A DNA stretch of 64,000 bases from Pelodera strongyloides. Its lineage: Eukaryota > Nematoda > Chromadorea > Rhabditida > Rhabditidae. The translations under genes were made by a program, and so were the position numbers. Below the pieces are notes generated by a model. That model was not told where the DNA came from. It saw only the letters and a list, made by a program, of their open reading frames with translations, and made no database searches. The first letter of the stretch is position 1. Each line of letters starts with the position of its first letter. This document shows, one piece after another, positions 10,588 to 23,600 of the stretch. The DNA lies in contig JAANDG010000163.1 of NCBI GenBank assembly GCA_036852015.1, forward strand, positions 186,001-250,000, written 5' to 3'.

Positions 10588-12987
10588 ATAAGATCCCTGC
10601 GTTCTCATCTCTAAATCCTGATTTTAGATTTGATTATCACACATGACAAAAAGTGCATAGAGATCATAACTGCCTTATTTTTCAAGTATTTCGCTCTTTG
10701 AAAGAAGGAAGTTCTCACCTAAATCTAAGCTCATAAGTTCCACAAAATTCCCACATTTAGTAAGCATCCTCCGAATTAATTTAAAATTCAAGCTCTATGG
10801 CAAAGAAGAAGGGTGACGAGAGCAAATTTAGTTAATAAATTGTGATATTTTCTAGTTCATTATCTTATTTGAATCATGCTTCCTCGTTTAGTGTATAATC
10901 AGTATAAGTTTGTATAATATTATAAAAATGTTAGTTTTCGATGAGTTTCTCTCTCTCTCTCCCGTTCTCTCTCTGTATCTCACTCTTTTCTCTCTCTCCG
11001 TTTCGCTCTCTTTCTCTCTGAGTATATTCATTATAATCCCATAATACATAATCAACTAATAAAAACAATTAATAGACACGCATTCAATTTTTTTCTTCTT
11101 TTTCTTCTCAACCCCAATTTGTGTTTATTATATAACCCAGCTGCGCCTTTCATCGTCAAACTACGCAAAGGAAATTAGGATTATTTTTGGAAATTTAGAC
11201 CATGCTTGGTTAGATTTTGGATTTTGGGGATGGTAAACAATGTAAAAAAAATCTTTTACGCCACAAGAGCATGCACGAGCACTTTATTCAAGGGAATTCA
11301 AAGTTAAAATTCAGTGTTTGCTTATGACATGTTCCGCAGAGGTCCTGAGCAGTAGGCGACGAGTTCCAGATGACAAATTGCTCGACGTCTTCGGGCTAGG
11401 CCAGGAGAGATCGCCTATGATTCCATGATGTTCCTTTACTTATCAGAATTATTTCGTGGCTGGATTAACTAAAAAAATTCAACATTTTAATTTTCTCCTG
11501 ATCCTGAGCCTCTAAACAAAGTTTCTTGTTTCAATTCTTCGCCTAAATAAGACAAATGAATGAAAAAGGGTCGACGGCACACTAGGGAAAAGCGTCTTTC
11601 TTCAAACAAAGCATAGGGAAATCCCCTTAGGCCTTAGGCTTGGGCTCTTTGGCCTTTAGGAGTGAGAATCTTTTAGAATGTTTTCTTAAACATTTTTGAA
11701 ATATTTTTATTTAATGTTTTTGTAATATTTGTATTTTATGTAGTTCCGATGTTACTTTTCTATTTTTTTTTATTTATTAAGTACACCAAAAGGTGTGCAT
11801 CTAGCTTGCATCTAGCAAAAGGTGTGCATCTAGCTTACTTCCATACACGTGCCTGTCCTTATGCCTGCAGTATTTCTTATGTGACTCTCATGTGAATTTT
11901 CTGACTAGTTCCAGAGGAGCTATAGACGACATTTGCTTTATTACTTATTGAAGCGTGTGGATATAGACACGTAATATGTGATACGTAGAGCCCTATTTGA
12001 CATTTGGTCTCTAGCTTACTTGCGCATTTCCGCTAACCTACGAAATTGGTCATAGTCCAAGGTTATTATATGTTTTTTTTTATAAACTCTGACCTTTTTT
12101 GTCTAACTGGTCTTGTCTTAACCACGTGGGTATACGGTATACAGGAAAGATTTTATAGCCTTATTAGTTTTTCTTTAGCCTAGATTTGACAATTTTTTTG
12201 GGAGAAACCTATTTCCTATTTCCTAATATTACGTGTGATGAACATTTTATTGTGATATATCAGCTTACCATTAGCAAAATGAAGGCGATTTTTGAAGCTC
12301 ATGAGATAATTGAATTTCATCACAATATTGCGGTTTAGTTATTTTCGTACACTACATGGTAACATAGTAATAGCAGAATACGTTTCGCAAACCGGTTGTC
12401 AAACCGCTTTGCAGTAGACTATTGTAAATGTTGTTTATCTATGGTATATTGTTATATTTCGTTCCGTGTCCGACCCTTAATTTTAGAGAATCCAAAAATA
12501 TATTTTTATATATATATAAAAAAACCTGAATATATATTAATTATTATTTACGCTAAATTACTTCCTAGAAGCACAATAAGCTGAAATTAAGATTGGAGAA
12601 AACATGTTGTTCAAACAACAAAATTTCGTAATAGACAAAATATTTTCTAATATTTGATTTGAGAGCAACACGCGATTTTGAAATGGCCCACTTTCTTATT
12701 AAGAAACTATTATGTATCAGGTGGAAGGTGTGCTCCTTGAATTGGATTCTCTAAAATTTTAGAACTTTGAATTTTTAGAAAAATCGGAAATACTTGTCTG
12801 TGACTTGGGGGTATTATTATTTGTACAATTTCTGCATATATAAATTTCTGATGAAACATGCTGCTTTATAAGGAAGATGTTAGCCCTTAATTTGATTTTA
12901 TTACAGCCACATGAGCATGCTTCGTCTACTAGATTAGTAGGCATCCTAGCTTCAGATAAGCATATTTTTTCTTTTCTTTTTTCTCTT
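10588..12987. other. AT-rich stretch without recognisable genes
   Basis: Contains a CT-rich microsatellite (10950-11025) and one inverted copy (about 11255-11390) of the dispersed repeat also seen at 47032 and 48060. The rest is AT-rich, with no convincing exon on either strand. Confidence 0.5.
11255..11390 (-). repeat. Dispersed repeat H, copy 1
   Basis: Reverse complement of a word set also at 47032-47160 and 48060-48178: GGAACTCGTCGCCTA, CAGAGGTCCTG / ACATGTTCCGC, and a stretch resembling TTGAATAAAG..GCACG. Confidence 0.7.
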
Positions 12988-13155
12988 CTAAGCAAAGTAC
13001 CGGCCGGTGTTTTGAACGCGCCGTGAACATCGGAATAATTACGTACTTTGTATTTATGTTAATTTGCTCGAAGTTAGCTCGGTTATTTGCATAAGCTGCA
13101 TAAGAATGCTGGAGTAGTTGATGTTTTTCAAAAACCGGCCGGCATTTCGCTTTAA
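12988..13155. mobile_element. TTAA MITE family A, copy 3
   Basis: Right end intact (CAAAAACCGGCCGGCATTTCGCT + TTAA would be 23 bp; core AAAAACCGGCCGGCATTTCG seen). The left end is eroded (AAGCAAAGTACCGGCCGG). Confidence 0.75.
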
Positions 13156-14453
13156 CTTTCAAGGGAGCCTCACTATCACGCAATTCTAATATGTAGAGTC
13201 AGACGGGTCACGTTCGCTTGCCTACTTTTTTATTCGCTCATCACACGTATAGAGGAAAGGTGTTCTCATGTTATGTAAAAAAAAATCTCGATCCGTACGT
13301 AATATAGCTTCCCGACTTCCTGGTTAAGTTTCCTTCGCATGAATTAACATACGATGAATATTTTATATTTAGGTTCAGTATTAGACACAAAAATACTGCC
13401 CGCATCATTTTATAAGTGATATTTTGCCCTTTGAATGTTGTTAATTAGGGCTACGCTGTGCTTTGACTAATTAGCTAAATGGCTTACAACCAGCCTATAA
13501 TAACACCATTGGGATTCATATTGTGTTTTAAACTTGTATGAACATGCTCTATTTTATATTTTAGCTGTGTTAAGTTTGACTTTATATAAATCTTTACCAT
13601 TAATAATCCATGCAATACAACGATATGCTAGAAAAAAACAAAGAGAAATGTCCTTCGTTTCGTTTAGAATTCGTCTTGGCACTGTATAAGAAGTCAGTAT
13701 ATTTAAATAATTGTTTTATACTATTTTATACTTATATCTCACTCTTTTGTTATTTACGTTTTTCCACATACATCGCAATTGCCAATAAACTAAATAGCCT
13801 TTTCACAGTTTCTCTATTAACTTTCTATATATAGCACAGAGATAAATCTCCAAATGCTAATAGGGCGTTGACATTTTTTCCTAAATTTTTAAATCATGTT
13901 ATATTTTTTTCAACCCAGACGGAGATAAACTAGCCAAATCTGGCATTAGGTTATTATTATTATTATGGTTACGCCCTTCCTAGAAGAGCGTTTTAAATGT
14001 GTATGTACTTTACGAAAAGAAACGTCTGAGGGTCTGCGTTCATACATTCTAATAAAAAGTTTAGGTTTAGGCACTCAAAAGCTTATTTATTTTTCGAAGA
14101 AGAAAGCAAGAAATTTATTTGAACGCTTGCCGAAGAAATCCCACATTCGTACATGTTCTTTAATAGGATTTTAGCTTTATGGTGTTTTTTTTAATCTTTT
14201 TTTTATCAGTTATTGGATATTCGATCTTTTCATTATTTGATGATAAACAGAGCTCTAGCACTCCTATCAACTATAATCAAGTATTCAGTTTCTCAGTTAT
14301 GTAATATTTTGGTGATATGATCAGTTATTATCAGCTTTTCTGATCTTTCCATCTGTTTTTTAATCATGCGAAGTACCTGCATATCATAATTCAATTGGTG
14401 AAGGACGTTGTAATCCCAAATTTTGAATGTAAAATCGCTTTGCTCTCTCTTCT

Positions 14454-14494
<41 letters not shown>

Positions 14495-14533
14495 GTGTCC
14501 GAAAAACCATACTTATTAATCATCCTAAACTTT
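13156..14533. other. AT-rich sequence, no gene; CT microsatellite near the end
   Basis: Long AT-rich spacer. A CT run at 14441-14488 lies just upstream of the first globin exon. No other signal recognised. Confidence 0.5.
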
Positions 14534-14539
14534 CAGTCC
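14534..14539 (+). promoter_or_regulatory. Splice acceptor next to the MGNSHSEE start, possible trans-splice site
   Basis: CTAAACTTTCAG ends 3 nt before the ATG. In nematodes such a signal directly before a first ATG often receives a spliced leader; it could equally be an ordinary cis acceptor. Confidence 0.4.
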
Positions 14540-17500
14540 ATGGGCAATTCTCACAGTGAAGAGCACCATTATGTGACCGGCTTTCATGGTACACCAAAGG
14601 TACCAATTTCCAGACTGCGAAGGGTGTCCGCCCCAAGCAGGGATTGCAATGTTGAAGAGGTGGGCAATTAAATTTGTATCTCCTTTCAATAATTGCAAAT
14701 TATCATAATTGTAATACCAAGGATAGTTGCGGTTGTCAAAGGTATAGGTCAGCTACAACATAATGAGTAAAGTGACTTGGAAGGTCAACCACAGCAAGCC
14801 GCGATTTGAATGTTGAAGGGGGCGTCCACAGTAAACGCAGAGTTGAAGTCTATAAAGAAGGAAGACAAATATTTTTACTACTTAAAGCGAAATACTGACC
14901 GGTTTTTGAAACGCATCGGCTACACCAACATTCTTATGCAGCTTGTGCAAATGAGCATAAATTAGAATAAAAAAACGAGCTCAATTCGAGTAAATTAGCA
15001 TAAATACGAAAGAGTTCAGTTGTCCACGACGCGTTTGCATATGATACGCATATCCTATGTATGTTATGTAAATTTGGTGCCGGAAGCTTCGAACAGACAC
15101 CAACAATTTGCATAGGATACGTAGGAAATGCGTATCATATGCAAATTTCCCAAAGTCTCGGTACAATACTGCTTTAAATTCTGATAGAAAGCTTCTCCTT
15201 ACGATAAGTTCCGAGTATATCTGTGCTTTCTCTCAAGCCATAAATCCATAAAAACACAAGTTACATGTTTGCTATAAGGAACCGCGTAACAAACCTTCAG
15301 CTTTACGTTCGTACATAGTTAAAGTTTAGTTACAATTAGATAAAATAAAGTGAAGCTTTTTTTTTTATTCCTTAGGCTGTACTTATATTTACTTGTATGT
15401 AAAAACCCGACAGAATGGGCTTATTGGATAATACACAACAGACACCCGGCACCACTGGACACCTTCAGCTAAGCATGTACCAATTTCAAAAAATATGGAT
15501 TATCCACAGCATCATTATCATGTTTACGTTGTGCAATTAGATTATTAATGATTAATATTTACAAAATACCTCATTTTCATGCAAAAGTTAAAGTGGTGTC
15601 GAATGTTGTCCTGTAGTGTACGGGTGTCCAGGGTGTAGTGTAAATAGGCCACAGAATGTCCTCAGTTCCCTCCTTTTTTTGTGTGTAAGAGTTTGCACTA
15701 ATGAAAGCCTTGAATAAGGGTGACAATTGAAAAGGCCTCTTATTCTTTGTTGTTGTTTTGGCTAGCACTAGGTCATGCCGGCGAAAGAAAGAAAACATCT
15801 TTTTACTAAAATAGTGCCATTCTGTGCTTTTCCGGCACATAAAGGCACGTAATTTGTATATAATACACGCAAAACAGTTATGGTAATAATTGAACGTTCC
15901 ACTTTATTTTGTTGTTGTTATTTTGTTGTTTCATTAGGTGTAGACGTGTAGACGTGTAGATCGCGCCGGCGTGAGAAAGAAAACTACCTTCACTACGCAT
16001 ATATTTAGGGTATTTTCTTTAGCGTAATTCACAAATTAGGTATATTGTCTGCCATTTTCTCGTAACTCGTATTGTTAAAGTTTCTCCCCGGTCTTGAACA
16101 AACTTTGCCGGCAGGCAGGTAGAAAATTGGTTTAGAGTTTTCGAAGCGGTTGTTCTGAAGTTTGCGCGCATCTGGCGCATCTGTGGCACATTTTTGTCGT
16201 AGCTGTGGCACACATTCTTTTTTTAAATAAAGATATACCCAAATAACAGCTCAAGCTTCAAGTCTCCGTGTGCTTTCCATTCACTACAAACTAATTAGCC
16301 GATGTCGTTTTGACCTTTTAAATATTTTCGAAAAAGGCAATGTTGAAAAAGCCTCGGTCTGCAAACGGGAAAACTCCCCCCTTTTAGAGGGTTGCTAATG
16401 ACCCAACGATCATTACTGTTACCAAATAGGTCACCTATATGCAATGTTTTTCATTTTTATCTTTCAAAGCAAAAATAAAATTTACTAAAATGTAAAATAT
16501 GAAAAGTTCAGTTGCAACACTGTGTTTCACCGCATTTATTTACCGACGTTTCGACCGACAAAATTATTAACAACCACTTTGACCTATAAACTTAACTAGG
16601 GAAAACGAAATAAAATCCTTTGGTTTTATCATTTGTTTATTTATTAAATAACACCACAGGATGCTATAGTTTAACACCACAGGTTATTATAGTACCACAG
16701 GTTAATCAGCATGTTTGTTCGTTAGTACCACCCAGGTCTGTTATCATTATAGCACCACAGGTTAATATAGTTTACTGTGCTTCCTTTCTGAGAGAAATTT
16801 GGCAGAAATCTAAAATTTCGATTTGAATAAGACCTAGGATCTGCAAGGGCTTAAGTGTGCTGAAAGACGATCTTTAGATATTTAGATTGAACCTCCATTG
16901 TTTGTTCCTTTGTCATTAGTTTCGTCTGAAATCTGAAAGACACGTGATGCCTTAATTTCCAAGAAAAGGAAAAAAAAAGATTTTCATTGAGACGAAACGC
17001 CTGTGATTGAATTTAAGCAACTTAAAATAGTGTTTGGCTAAACAACGAAGATCGTCGTTTGTTTCTCGTGCGGTGCGCGGCGACGTTTTTGTGACAAACA
17101 AGGGCGCAGCCGCGCGCAAAAGTGCTACTTGGCTAAACGCTCGCGCACTGTCGGGTTTCGGTTAGAGTGGGGCTCAGGAATTTGCAGAGAGCACGGTTTT
17201 TTGTATTCAAAGGTATTTATTATAAGAATACTTCCAGATAATGGGGTTTCCAAGCATGGTAAAAATTTACGGTATTTTGGCACTATTTTTTTTTAAATTT
17301 TTCATATTATATGCAAGTTTCGTGCAGAAAAATACGGTAGTATCGACAGAATCACACCGAATTTTTGGGATACTTGGAAACCGCACTATGTGGTTTTGAT
17401 GTTCTGATTAATTACATATAATAAAAAACTTGATTTCTGTTTCAAAATTTGCGCATAAGAAACTAGATACACCTAGCTAATTTCTGAAGTTATAGAAAAA

Positions 17501-17656
17501 GTGGGATAGAACGAGAGAGAGAGAGAAAGAGAGAGAGGGAGAGAGAGAGAGAGAGAGAGAGAGAAAGAAAGGGAAATGGAAAGAGAGAAAGAAGAGAGAA
17601 GAGAGAAAGAGAGAAGAGAGAGAGAGAGAAGAGAGAGAGAGAGAAGAGAGAGAGAG

Positions 17657-17697
<41 letters not shown>

Positions 17698-20600
17698 AGA
17701 GAGAGAATGAAAGAGAGCGAGACTACTTTAAAATGTAACCACGTCCGTCATTTAGTAGAACGAGCGAAAGCTTAAAAGATTTATAAACGCTTGAATTTCA
17801 TAGTGCTCATTAACAGCTGAAGCTCCGGCTCCCCTGAAGAAGAACATTAAAGGGATAGGTTCATCTCAAATCACCTCTATTTTTATTGTTTTTATTGATA
17901 ATAACGCAAGTATCATTCACAATGAAAATTAAATCAATCACAGAACAATACGCCTCGAAGAAGAAGCTTCCTTTATTGGAAGCCAGTTGATCGGAAGCCA
18001 AAATCTAAACTCAAAACTAATACCGTACACTGGCAATTAGCGGGCTAATGGCAAATAGCCAAGAGCGAATTAAATGATACTACTCTGAACCTCGGACGCG
18101 CAGCGCAGCAATGCACTTGCGCGGACGCCGAATTGCAGGAGCGCGTCCGCGCAAATGTGTTGCTGCACTGCGCGCAAACGGACCACGTGCATGCACAATG
18201 CCTCCCCCGCGCACTCTTTTCGCACTATTGCGCCCTCTTAAAACGATATAAAAACCAAATAAAAAGCATAAAAAGGGACTGAATTGGTTTATTTGCGTAC
18301 ATAAAGTCATTACACACAATATAATAACAAGTAAAAACAGAAATATGGTAACTAAACAGCATTATATGTATTCAATGAGGTGCGTACGCTAACAAGTAAC
18401 AACTGGCAACTTTAGGATCCTTAATTACTGTCAAAAAAATCAAAAAGAAAACATAAGTTATGATAAATAGCAAAAAGAGCACCTAACTAAAATATCAAAA
18501 AACTACGTGGTTGCACTAATAAACTAAACGAGTACGAGTAATAACACGCATCAGTCATGATCTGCAACTAACTTTAATAATCACCAATCTGGATGCACTT
18601 CTCTTGGTGCAATTTAATACATAAGTCTAATGTGCTACGATAATAAACCTATCAAATGTAAAGGATCCATAGAAGAATAATAAAAAATACTATCACGATT
18701 ATACAAATTAACAATTCTGAGGAGGAAATACACAGATGATATGGATAAGTGGCTCGAGCTTAACAAAATCGCGTATCGCTATCGAGCCAAGGCATTTTTA
18801 ATCACAAAACCCTCGTACGGAGTCAGGCGTGACACCGTTTGTTGAGCGCTCGGAAGCCTCTAGTCCTTTGTTGCTCTTCATACTTCAACCGCAGCAAAGT
18901 GAAACGTCCAGGAGTTCACCGCCGGTTATCGTTCGTCCAATTTAGTAGCGATTGCCCATCCACGTATCCGCCGCACCATTTCGCAAGTAAACCTGTAAAC
19001 AGTAAGTGTAAGAAACAGTACGTAATTACACAACTTAATTGCTTATTTGCCGATTTATTGACCCTCAGTTATTACATAAGCCACATACTACTACACACAA
19101 AATAAGAACATGAACATAGCTTGAAAGAAAATTACATAATTACCAATGTATATTTGCCATACGTATGTGTCCAGTCCAGAGAAGAGACAACACACAACGC
19201 GCCAAACCTTATTTAATGAAGCTACACAATACAGAACACTGTACATTCTTAAATACTATTAAGCAAATAAGCCCTTATTTACCTGTTGAATGTAGATTGT
19301 ATTGTACCCGTCGCCAACGGAGAGATTTGTTTGTGATCTAAACTGAATACGTTATCGTTCAACCTATTGACTTTTAGCAACATAAACATTTGCAGGAATT
19401 CGACTCGGTTTAAGTCATACGCCAAAGTACTTTACGAATTTAGACATAAAATAACGTCAACATACAGCAGGACAAACCTAATCACAGCACACCATGCAGC
19501 AGGCTATCCGGTAAACCCGAAACCCATTTCTTGGGGAGAAGCTGTACTTTGTAGCGAATTTTGGTCCTGGTTCGGGTGCAGGGCAGCACTGCCATTCAAT
19601 CTAAAATTTTGATGATTCAAAAAGTTACGGCTATATTCACATAGGAATTGATAACTGCTCTGACTGCTCACTGGTGCTGGTTTCATACAAAATAGCATTC
19701 GAATTCTACAGCGAGAATGTCAAGGCAAAATCCAGTATTTTCCCTATCTCAGGGAATCGAGTGTTGAATATGGCCTCTGCCTCTGAAGCAAGCATAAAGA
19801 AAATTACATAATGATTAGGAAACACTTCTGCAAAATGCACGAAAAATTCATATGTAAAACGGGAATATCAAAGAAAACTACCTGAAAAACGCCATGAAGC
19901 TGTTCAACCGCTTAAAGAATCGGATCATATGTGGTGTCCATTGAAACCTAGAACATTTGTGGATGCAGCCATAAAAAATAAGTACTCATTTATACGAAAG
20001 AACTTTAAAAAACAATCGGCACTTGAATACATACCTTGAACATTGTACTGTGGTGCATACGAAGTCCCGATCGACGAACCCATCCATCCATCATGAACTG
20101 CAATCTTCTTAAAGTTTTATGTATAATACATAACAACACAAAAAGTGGATATAAGCGCAATCGGGCAATATTTGTAGGCAAACTTCACGTTATAAGCTGG
20201 AACAACTGACTATAAGCTTAACGATGCACTAACAACAAAGTCAAACATAAGAAAAAAGAATAATAACAAGGATAAACATCTTATACTTAAAAAAATTTAG
20301 TTTCGGAACTTTTTTTGTGCACCGTTTGAGCGCTTTTGCACTTTTTCCGGCAGTTTTACGGCAAGTACAGTATGTTGGCTACGGTACTCCACGCAGGAAA
20401 TAAAAACCCAAATTTACCGCGCACCTATCCGCGTACTTTGCAAACTTCGCGGTACGCGCCAAAGTACGCCCGCGTTCACAAAAGCGCGGCTAGCTACGCG
20501 TGCACTCCAATTTGCGCGGGTAGCTACGCGCGCGTCTGCGCGTCCGAGAACGTAGACCGGGAAATAATGACCTGCCGAGTGTAGTTTGTAACTTGGCTAA

Positions 20601-23600
20601 TTGCCATTAGCCAGCTCGATCTGTGTACGGTATTAGTTTTTAAGTTTAGATTTTGGCTTCAGATCAACTAGCTTCCAATAAAGGAAGCTTCTTCTGCGAG
20701 TCGTATTGTTTTGTGATTGATTTAATTTTCATTGTGAATGATAGTTGCGCTATTATCAATAAAAACAATAAAAAGAGGGGTGATTTGAGATGAACCTATC
20801 CCTTTAAATATAAATCATTCCTGAGATGCTGGTCTCATGTTTTCTTGAATATTAAAGGGACAGGCCCATCAAAATAAACCTATATTTACGATACGTTCAT
20901 AATGACTATCAAGCATTTTTATTACAATATATACAAACTAAATTTCACCATTATTCGCCCTAGACAACTTTTTTCCAATGCGCTCCACGCATATGTATAC
21001 CATAAAACTGCAGATTTCAAAGCTATATATGCAAATTTTAATCGCATTATAATTTCACGATAAATTTGCATTGACGACAAGGATATTTGCGGCTTTACGG
21101 TATACATTTGATCTGAGCGCATCGGAAAAAAGTTTCCCATGGCAAATAAATGTGAAATTTAGTTTGCATATATTGTAATAAAAATGCTTGATAGTCACTA
21201 TGGACGTATCGTAAATATAGGTTTACTTTGATGGGCCTGTCCCTTTAAAGAGAAATACCGACCGGTGTTTGAAGTTGAAGCACATCGAGCACATCATCCT
21301 TCTTATGCAGCCTATGCAAAGGAACATAAATTAGAATTAATAATCGGGCTAAATTCGAGTAAATTATCATAAGAATTCAGTTGTCCACGATGCGTTTCAA
21401 AAACCGGCCGGTACTTCGCTTTAAGGAAAACCTTTTAAGGTGATAATTTGCGTGCACTTCTCAGATAAATCTTATCTAAGCACGTCTTTGTTTTGTTGGG
21501 CAAATTTTTCCATTTCGGCGCAGACAGTCCCTGAAATTAGCATATAATACATTGAAGTGCAATTGCCCTACATAAATTTCAAACCCGCGCATGAGGTTTA
21601 TAAAGAAACTGGGTCAGGTTTGTCTAACTGGCCGTAGTCATTCCCTTGGGAAACCCATTTTAAATTTTCTCAATTCACATAATATTACGTAATTCTAGCT
21701 AAAGTTAGAACTGTTCTTTTATTGAATAAACAATTTCTGAGTATTTACATGAATAAAGGGAAGATTTCGTATTTTACCCCACGCGATCTCGTGACCATAT
21801 TTCAGCAAAGATCTCTGTAGAAAAACCACAATTTGCATATTAATAAGGCTGTTGGCTGCTAGCAAATTGCACACATATTTTCAGCTTTATGATCACGAGA
21901 TGTGCTTATGGTTTGAGAATTTCAGCTCAGACAACCATGTTTGCGCCCACGTTATGTTTTGGTCGTTATGTTCGCCTACGTTTTGTTTACCAAGTACAAA
22001 GTACAAAGTACAACTCGCATGTTTAGCATTATTAGTTATTAGTGATAAATTCCTCTCCTCGTATTTTTTTATGCGCATTTGATTGATTGATTGGTTTATT
22101 GATGTTATCTCTTGCCATTAAATTTTCTGCTCTACATATAATAAGAGTCAAAGTTGTCAAAGTAGCACCGAGATCAAAGTATGTACTCACCAAAGCACAA
22201 TTACTCATTAATTAATCCAAAGTGTGGGTGGATTTCGAAATTTTAAAGTCTTCTTAATTCTTCTTCAAAAGCTCCAATTAAGAAGTCTTCTTTACTTTTG
22301 ACGTCCGTTTATTTTTGTAAATGCTGACGTCTGAAAGATTTTCTGCGAATTGTGCATAATTAAAGGAACATCAAACTTGATTAAATCACTGAGTGTAGAA
22401 ATCCAGACAAGACATTCAGCTTAAAGCGAAATACCGGCCAGTTTTTGAAACGCATCGCCGACAACTGAATTCTTACGTATTTATGCTAATTTGCTCGAAT
22501 TCAGCTCGATTTTTTATTATAATTTATGATTGCATAAGCATAAGCTGCATAAGAATGCTGGTGTACTCGATGTGTTCAAAAACCGGCCGGTATTTCCCTT
22601 TAAAGGATTATAAAATTTGATTAAATCACTGAGTTTACAAATCCAGACAAGACATTTAACTTGATCCTCCTTCAGACAGCCAAAGTCAACTTATTCATAT
22701 GACAAGTCATATACATACGTAAACAATCATCCAGTCTCAAATTCAGCAATATTTAAAGCGAAATAACGGCCGGTTTTTGAAGCGCATCGTGGACAACTGA
22801 GTTATTACGTATTATTGTAATTTACTCGAATTTTTATTCTAATTTATGCGCATTTGCATAAGTTGCATAAGAATGTTGGTGTACCCGATGCGTTTCAAAA
22901 ACCTTCCAGTATTTAGCTTCCAGCCATGTTTAGTTTTATCCATCCGGTGCGCAACTAACATACGTAATTCCCCGTTTGTTTACGTGAACGCGGAAGTTAT
23001 TCCCTAATGTGCACTAATAAATTCCGACAATTGCATAATTAGTAAGCTATTTGGTTGACGTACTTGTGCTGCCTCCGCATCTACTATTTCCTTCCTTTTT
23101 TCTCTTTATTTTTACTATTTTTGTCTATTTTGACAGTAATACTGTAATACTTATATATTAAGAAAATCTTATAGTAATATATTTTTACCAGGAGCTTGAA
23201 CAGATTACGTGAAAACTTTTGAGCACCGCAAAAGAATTTAGGTCATTACTTATGTAAAACCAAAAAGCAAGTTCTGTTGGGTCTTGCGAATTTACTTTTG
23301 CTTTTTTCAATTGTCTATGCTTATACAACTATTATGACGAGATGAAATAACATAATGGTCCTGAGCTTGATCTATACAAGTAAAAACTATAAAAACAACT
23401 TATACAAGTATTGTTCACCTTGGGCTGACTAACCTTTACATGAAAAGCTTTCATCTTTTTTCCACCATAATCCGATTTGCGTCCCTGTTTATCCTGAAAA
23501 TTTTCTTTTCATTTTTTTCTTTTATATATATACACTTATTGCCGTGGAAACCAATCTATACGTAAGCTAAGTGCGCTTCTTTTGAGGGTGGAGATGTTAG

